Assembly: GCA_030601645.1 (NCBI GenBank)
Contig: JAUWBQ010000063.1
Location: forward strand, 1-8,559
DNA: 8,559 nucleotides
Direction of reading: 5' to 3'
Origin: Candidatus Bathyarchaeota archaeon
Lineage (GTDB): Archaea > Thermoproteota > Bathyarchaeia > TCS64
Made by a program: the position numbers and the translations under genes
Shown: piece by piece, positions 5,327 to 8,559 of the stretch
Position numbering within the stretch: position 1 is the stretch's first letter
Layout: each line of letters begins with the position of its first letter
The notes under the pieces: model-generated
Seen by the model: only the letters and a program-made list of their open reading frames with translations
Told to the model about the DNA's origin: nothing
The model's database searches: none

Positions 5327-5476
5327 ATGGACCAAGTGAATAAATTGGACATCATCGACCTCATCATCAGTATCCTCAAAGAGCATGAGGAGACCCTGGA
5401 AAGGATAACCACGAAGATCGAGAACCTCGTCGTCCTTAAGCAGTATAAAATGGAGGGAAAATCTGATTGGAGATGA
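5327..5476 (+). CDS. 49-residue predicted coiled-coil protein
   Basis: A short frame from ATG 5327 to TGA 5474-5476 encodes 49 residues. GGTGA at 5318-5322, four bases before the ATG, is a good archaeal Shine-Dalgarno, and a TATA-like box sits about 45 nt upstream. Residues 4-37 form one likely helix with heptad spacing: L7, I14 and V35 at a positions (E21 and T28 polar) and I10, L17, L24, I31 at d positions, with many charged residues on the outer face. The C-terminus is polar and basic (KMEGKSDWR). It overlaps the next gene by 4 nt (ATGA) or 10 nt, implying translational coupling and a joint function. I do not recognise a family. It may oligomerise or serve as an adaptor; this is inference from the heptads. 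Confidence 0.65.
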   Translation: MDQVNKLDIIDLIISILKEHEETLERITTKIENLVVLKQYKMEGKSDWR

Positions 5477-5733
5477 TCGCCCGCCTGGTCTCGGTGAAAC
5501 TACCCTCCGGTGAGGAGGGAAACAAGGCCTTGGCCAAGTTCGAGCTCCACGACTACGACGGGAGTAGGGGCGTACTATTACTGCCCTACGACAGGGAAAT
5601 GGGATCACTGGGAAACGTTTTTAGACTTGACATCGACAACTTCCGGCGCATCTCGGTGAGAGAATACCTCGACATACCGCCCCTCGGCATAAGGCTCAAG
5701 GACGAAACAGTTGAAACACCAGGAGTCTGGTGA
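5473..5733 (+). CDS. Small beta-rich protein of unknown function, coupled to the coiled-coil gene
   Basis: From ATG 5473 the protein has 86 residues (MIARLVSVKLPSG...). The ATG forms an ATGA overlap with the stop of the coiled-coil gene. An in-frame TTG at 5467 adds two residues and has the better-placed Shine-Dalgarno (GGAGGG at 5452-5457, 9 nt away), so the start is ambiguous. The sequence lacks cysteine, membrane segments and catalytic motifs. Alternating hydrophobic residues (IARLVSVKL; ALAKFELHDY; GVLLLPYD; NVFRLDI) suggest a small beta structure, with a proline-rich end (DIPPLGIRL). No family is recognised. Tight coupling suggests it works with the 49-residue protein. It is convergent with the PRPP synthase gene, 11 nt away. 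Confidence 0.7.
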   Translation: MIARLVSVKLPSGEEGNKALAKFELHDYDGSRGVLLLPYDREMGSLGNVFRLDIDNFRRISVREYLDIPPLGIRLKDETVETPGVW

Positions 5734-5744
5734 ACCCCCTCGCC

Positions 5745-6635
5745 TCATTCAGCCTTTTCGAGATGATCCGCGACAAGGCCGGCCACGGTGACCCGACTCA
5801 GGGGTGTCTGCACCGTGTCCGTGGACAAGATCAGGTCTGCCCCAGCCTCTCGTATCCGTTCCTCGGCGTCCCCCATGAAAAGCCCGTGAGTGCAGGCAGC
5901 CGCAACCTTGTGTGCCCCCAACTTCTTGAGCCCCCTCACGGCCGCGGCGGTGGTGCCCCCGCTGCTGATGATGTCGTCGAAGACCACTGCGTCTTTTCCT
6001 CCTATTTCGAGGTCTCTCACGACCATCTCGATCTCTCCGGTCGCCCGGTGCCTCGTCTTCTCGAAGAAGCCCGACCCGCCTCCCAGCACCTCAGCCGCTG
6101 CGTCGGCGAGGTGTTTGGCGCCCTCGTCCGGAGAGAGGCTGTAGGCCCCGTCGAACCCCAGGGACCTCATGTGCCCGGCGATGAGGGGCATCGCGGAAAG
6201 GTTAACCATCCCTAGACGCGTTTTCTTTTGAAGCCTCTCCAGGGATTCCTCGTTGTGGGCGTCGACGACGATGAGTTCGTCACCCCCCGCATTCTCCAAG
6301 AGGGTTACGACCGTGTCGAGGCTCAGAGCCTCCCCCTCTAGGAACCTCTTGTCCTGACGGGAGTAGGCGAGGTACGGCACGACGCACACGACCCTCCCGG
6401 CTCCGAGATCCTTCGCAGCCCTCACCATGAGGAAGAGCTGCATCATCCCCCTGTCGGGGTTGGGGAAGGTTGTCTGCACCACGACGGCTGTCTCCCCCTT
6501 CACCGGTGCAGTGAGGCGGATGTAGCTCTCGCCATCCGGAAAGAGCCTGTGATCAACGGGGTGGGAGTCGACTCCTAGTTTCTCTGCGATCTTCCCTCCC
6601 AGCTCCAGGGAGGCGGGTCCCGGCATGACGATCAT
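5745..6635 (-). CDS. prs: Ribose-phosphate pyrophosphokinase (PRPP synthase)
   Basis: PRPP synthase transfers pyrophosphate from ATP to ribose 5-phosphate, making the precursor for purines, pyrimidines, histidine and other compounds. At 296 residues it has the short archaeal length. Motifs seen: FPDGE (32-36), PYLAYSRQDKRF (87-98, ATP site), VVDAHNEES (123-131, the metal/ATP site usually VDxH), SPDEGAKHLA (168-177), the catalytic flexible loop around K193 and R195, and the PRPP loop VVFDDIISSGGTT (217-229). The ATG at 6635 gives the usual MIVxPGPAS start; no Shine-Dalgarno is evident. It lies 45 nt after the AN1-S2P protease gene on the same strand, probably in one transcript with it. A 5-bp hairpin (6670-6682) overlaps the stop of that gene but has no T-run. 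Confidence 0.96.
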   Translation of the reverse strand: MIVMPGPASLELGGKIAEKLGVDSHPVDHRLFPDGESYIRLTAPVKGETAVVVQTTFPNPDRGMMQLFLMVRAAKDLGAGRVVCVVPYLAYSRQDKRFLEGEALSLDTVVTLLENAGGDELIVVDAHNEESLERLQKKTRLGMVNLSAMPLIAGHMRSLGFDGAYSLSPDEGAKHLADAAAEVLGGGSGFFEKTRHRATGEIEMVVRDLEIGGKDAVVFDDIISSGGTTAAAVRGLKKLGAHKVAAACTHGLFMGDAEERIREAGADLILSTDTVQTPLSRVTVAGLVADHLEKAE

Positions 6636-6680
6636 GTCGACCGAATAGGATTGCGCAAGCTGGTAGATAAGCCTAGCAGG

Positions 6681-7469
6681 CTAGAAGGAGGCGTAGAGGA
6701 ACAGGGTTCCTGCGACGAGGGTGGCGGCGAGCCAAGCCCTCCAGTCCCATCTCAGTACCTTGGCCCCGTCGAAGACGCCGAAGGGGATGAGGTTGAACAG
6801 GGCTAGGCTGGAGTTGATGAATACTCCTACGTACGACAGTACCCCCAAATATGGGTTTGACGTCGCGATGCCCAGGACAAGAAAGATTATCGCTTGGACC
6901 ATGTTTGTGACCGGCCCGGCCAAGGATATCTTGCCATAATCGTCGCCGTACATGAGACCCGCGATCATTACAGCACCTGGGGCCACCAGAATCAATGGGG
7001 AGAAGAAGGACAGCAGGGTTATTGCGAGGCCGAGGTTGTTGAGCCTGTACTCGGCCCAGTATCCCAGCCTCTGGGCCATGAACTTGTGGGCCAGCTCGTG
7101 GAGGAGGAAGGCTGCGACGAATATGAGTATCGCACCTATCACCACGATTTGGTTCCTCAAGATGCCACGCCCCATCAACACCAGTGGGAGGGCCGCAATG
7201 ATCAGCAGGCTGATGCCGAGGTGCTCCAGCTCCTTGTCGCTGAACTTGAAGAGGCTCCGTATGGTAGAGCCGTAACGAGGAGCGTGGTATGTATAATCAT
7301 GGGGTCTCTCAGTGGAGGTCCTCCCCGCAGAAGCCCTGGCGCGCTCCCTGTAGAGGCCGGTGCAGCCGTGGAACTCCGGCAGCCTGTGATCCGCGCAGAA
7401 GTACCCCCCACAGTAGTTGCACCTGAAGGGTAGATCCACATCCCTGCCGCACCTATCGCACTGGACCAT
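6681..7469 (-). CDS. AN1 zinc finger fused to a site-2 (M50) membrane metalloprotease
   Basis: The 262-residue protein begins with a complete AN1 zinc finger: C4-x2-C7, C17-x2-C20, C25-x2-H28 and H34-x-C36, the family spacing. A polar basic linker (about 40-75) follows, then an M50/site-2 protease with roughly six membrane segments (about 85-104, 107-123, 145-173, 185-203, 207-225, 243-260). The zinc site H124-E-L-A-H128 lies in the second segment, and the second motif N226-L-I-P229 with D234-G supplies the third ligand. S2P enzymes cut membrane proteins inside the bilayer, often to release regulators. The AN1 head, which should be cytosolic, could choose substrates or bind ubiquitin-like or proteasome-related partners; that is inference. 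It lies 54 nt after the MFS gene and 45 nt before prs. Confidence 0.92.
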   Translation of the reverse strand: MVQCDRCGRDVDLPFRCNYCGGYFCADHRLPEFHGCTGLYRERARASAGRTSTERPHDYTYHAPRYGSTIRSLFKFSDKELEHLGISLLIIAALPLVLMGRGILRNQIVVIGAILIFVAAFLLHELAHKFMAQRLGYWAEYRLNNLGLAITLLSFFSPLILVAPGAVMIAGLMYGDDYGKISLAGPVTNMVQAIIFLVLGIATSNPYLGVLSYVGVFINSSLALFNLIPFGVFDGAKVLRWDWRAWLAATLVAGTLFLYASF

Positions 7470-7481
7470 GTATTATCGTCG

Positions 7482-7512
7482 CCCGTTCGGGGAATAGAGG
7501 CGGATTACGCCT
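7482..7512. terminator. Two adjacent hairpins after the MFS gene
   Basis: AGGCG-GATTA-CGCCT (7498-7512) and CCCG-TT-CGGG (7482-7491) lie between the MFS stop and the protease start. The first begins 11 nt after the MFS stop on the minus strand. Neither is followed by a T-run, so they may be RNA processing or attenuation hairpins rather than terminators. Confidence 0.25.
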
Positions 7513-7523
7513 ATTTGAGCGTT

Positions 7524-8559
7524 TCATATCTCGCCTTCGGAGAGGCTTTCATCGAGCCCCAGCGAGAGAGGCAGAATGAGGGTCGCCAGGGCCGCCAGGA
7601 GCAGGTACAGCGTAGAGGGTTGGAAAGCCTCTGCGATGACGCCCCCCACCATCGGCCCGATGGTCATGCCCACCCCATAGACGCACTCGTGGAGGCCCAT
7701 GGCGGTACCGAGGACCTCCCTGGGGGTCCTGTGGGCGATGTAGTCTAGGATCACAGGGGTAATGATGCCCCCAGCTAGGCCGTATATCGCCAGGGGCGCC
7801 ACGAACTCTAGGGTGGTCGACGAGAAGGATAACATGAACAGGGCTCCGGTCATGAGGAATGCGGCGAGGCCCAGGGACTTTTTCGTCCCCCACATCACCC
7901 ATCTTTCGGAGTTGAAGAAGCCCAGACCCCTGACACCGTTGGTCATCGTCAGCAGGAGGCCGATGGCGGAGGCCGAGATCCCCAGCTCACCCATGTGACC
8001 TGGGAGGATGGTCATGTATATGCCCAGGACGACGGCGTAGGGTAATAGGGTTGCATAGGCCAGGAGGATTCCCCTGATCGCTGAAAAGTTGAACATGCGG
8101 CTCTCCGATCGGTTCCGTAGTTCCAGGCGCTTCGCCAGCCTCGTCCAGATGAGTGCGGTGCTTAACAATACCAGAAAAGAGAGAATGATGAAGAGAGCGG
8201 GGAACCCGTAGGAGTCTGAGATTAGACCACCCAGGAAGGGGCCCACGACGAAGCCAAGTATCCATGAGAGGTTGTATCGCCCCACCGACTGTGTCAGCAA
8301 CTCAGGGGGGGAGATGTCGGCCGTGAGGGTGCTGGCGGTGACCCAGAACGCACCCGACGCCACCCCGAGGAGACCCCGGACCACGATGACATCCGAGACC
8401 TTGGAGGTCAGGGCGAAAAGGAACACCACCAACATCCCGATGACGGTGAATCCCACGTAGAACCTGACCCTCTCGAACCGATCTAGGAGAACCCCAGAGA
8501 GAAACGTCATCACGGTGTAGACGACACTACCGACGGCGCCTATCACCCCGAGCGCGATG
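7524..8559 (-). CDS. Major facilitator superfamily transporter (N-terminus outside the window)
   Basis: The frame is open to the window edge; the 344 residues present start within the protein, since residues before the GTG at 8546 (IALG) continue the same hydrophobic helix. About eleven hydrophobic segments are visible, as expected for a 12-helix MFS carrier lacking its first helix or so. The loop 2-3 signature appears as GVLLDRFERVRF, with Glu where the second Gly of GxLxDRxGRR is usual. A central cytoplasmic loop (RLAKRLELRNRSESR) divides the halves, and helix 5 has the proline/glycine-rich GFVVGPFLGGLISD typical of drug-efflux type carriers. The substrate is unknown. It is the first visible gene of a likely minus-strand unit with the AN1 protease and prs. 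Confidence 0.88.
   Translation of the reverse strand, partial: IALGVIGAVGSVVYTVMTFLSGVLLDRFERVRFYVGFTVIGMLVVFLFALTSKVSDVIVVRGLLGVASGAFWVTASTLTADISPPELLTQSVGRYNLSWILGFVVGPFLGGLISDSYGFPALFIILSFLVLLSTALIWTRLAKRLELRNRSESRMFNFSAIRGILLAYATLLPYAVVLGIYMTILPGHMGELGISASAIGLLLTMTNGVRGLGFFNSERWVMWGTKKSLGLAAFLMTGALFMLSFSSTTLEFVAPLAIYGLAGGIITPVILDYIAHRTPREVLGTAMGLHECVYGVGMTIGPMVGGVIAEAFQPSTLYLLLAALATLILPLSLGLDESLSEGEI

Noticed and set aside
6894..7433. Long plus-strand frame opposite the AN1-S2P protease
   Set aside because: It is a shadow frame; the minus strand encodes clear AN1 and HExxH motifs.

Overview
The window reads as archaeal chromosome, most likely from the Thermoproteota/Bathyarchaeia side of the tree, though I cannot prove the lineage without a search. 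The evidence is an archaeal-type RNase Z, an archaeal-type PRPP synthase, a site-2 protease carrying an AN1 zinc finger, several small zinc-ribbon proteins, AT-rich TATA-like boxes about 25-50 nt ahead of start codons, and mostly weak or absent Shine-Dalgarno sequences. Coding DNA is moderately GC-rich, while the spacers and the gene at 423-809 are visibly richer in A+T. No rRNA, tRNA, CRISPR array, insertion sequence or phage gene was seen.

Layout. Position 1-132 is the tail of a PAP2-like membrane phosphatase (+). A 290-nt AT-rich spacer leads to a small zinc-ribbon/acidic-tail protein (423-809, +), whose promoter region carries two inverted repeats. A VOC-zinc ribbon fusion (853-1374, -) and an endonuclease IV/sugar-isomerase TIM barrel (1549-2316, +) diverge from a shared spacer. 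The TIM barrel overlaps the end of RNase Z (2308-3225, -) tail to tail by 9 nt. A two-gene redox operon follows on the minus strand: thioredoxin (4320-4691), then thioredoxin reductase (3377-4309).

Next, an unrecognised 118-aa protein (4751-5107, -; possibly arcadin-1-like) diverges from a pair of overlapping small genes: a 49-aa predicted coiled coil (5327-5476, +) and an 87-aa protein (5473-5733, +). The spacer between them is rich in inverted repeats. The right side is a likely minus-strand transcription unit: an MFS transporter cut by the window edge (7524-8559), the AN1-S2P protease (6681-7469) and PRPP synthase (5745-6635).

How the genes fit together. Most are housekeeping: tRNA 3' processing (Rnz), nucleotide precursor supply (Prs), and thiol redox balance (Trx/TrxR). 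The less ordinary parts are the lineage-specific small proteins with palindromic promoters, two domain fusions involving zinc modules, a thioredoxin reductase lacking the third arginine of its NADPH 2'-phosphate motif, and a CGWC thioredoxin encoded beside it. I see no clear defence or mobile system. The best candidates for something undescribed are the divergent small-protein locus at 4751-5733 and the operator-like palindromes at 382-418 and 1426-1443.
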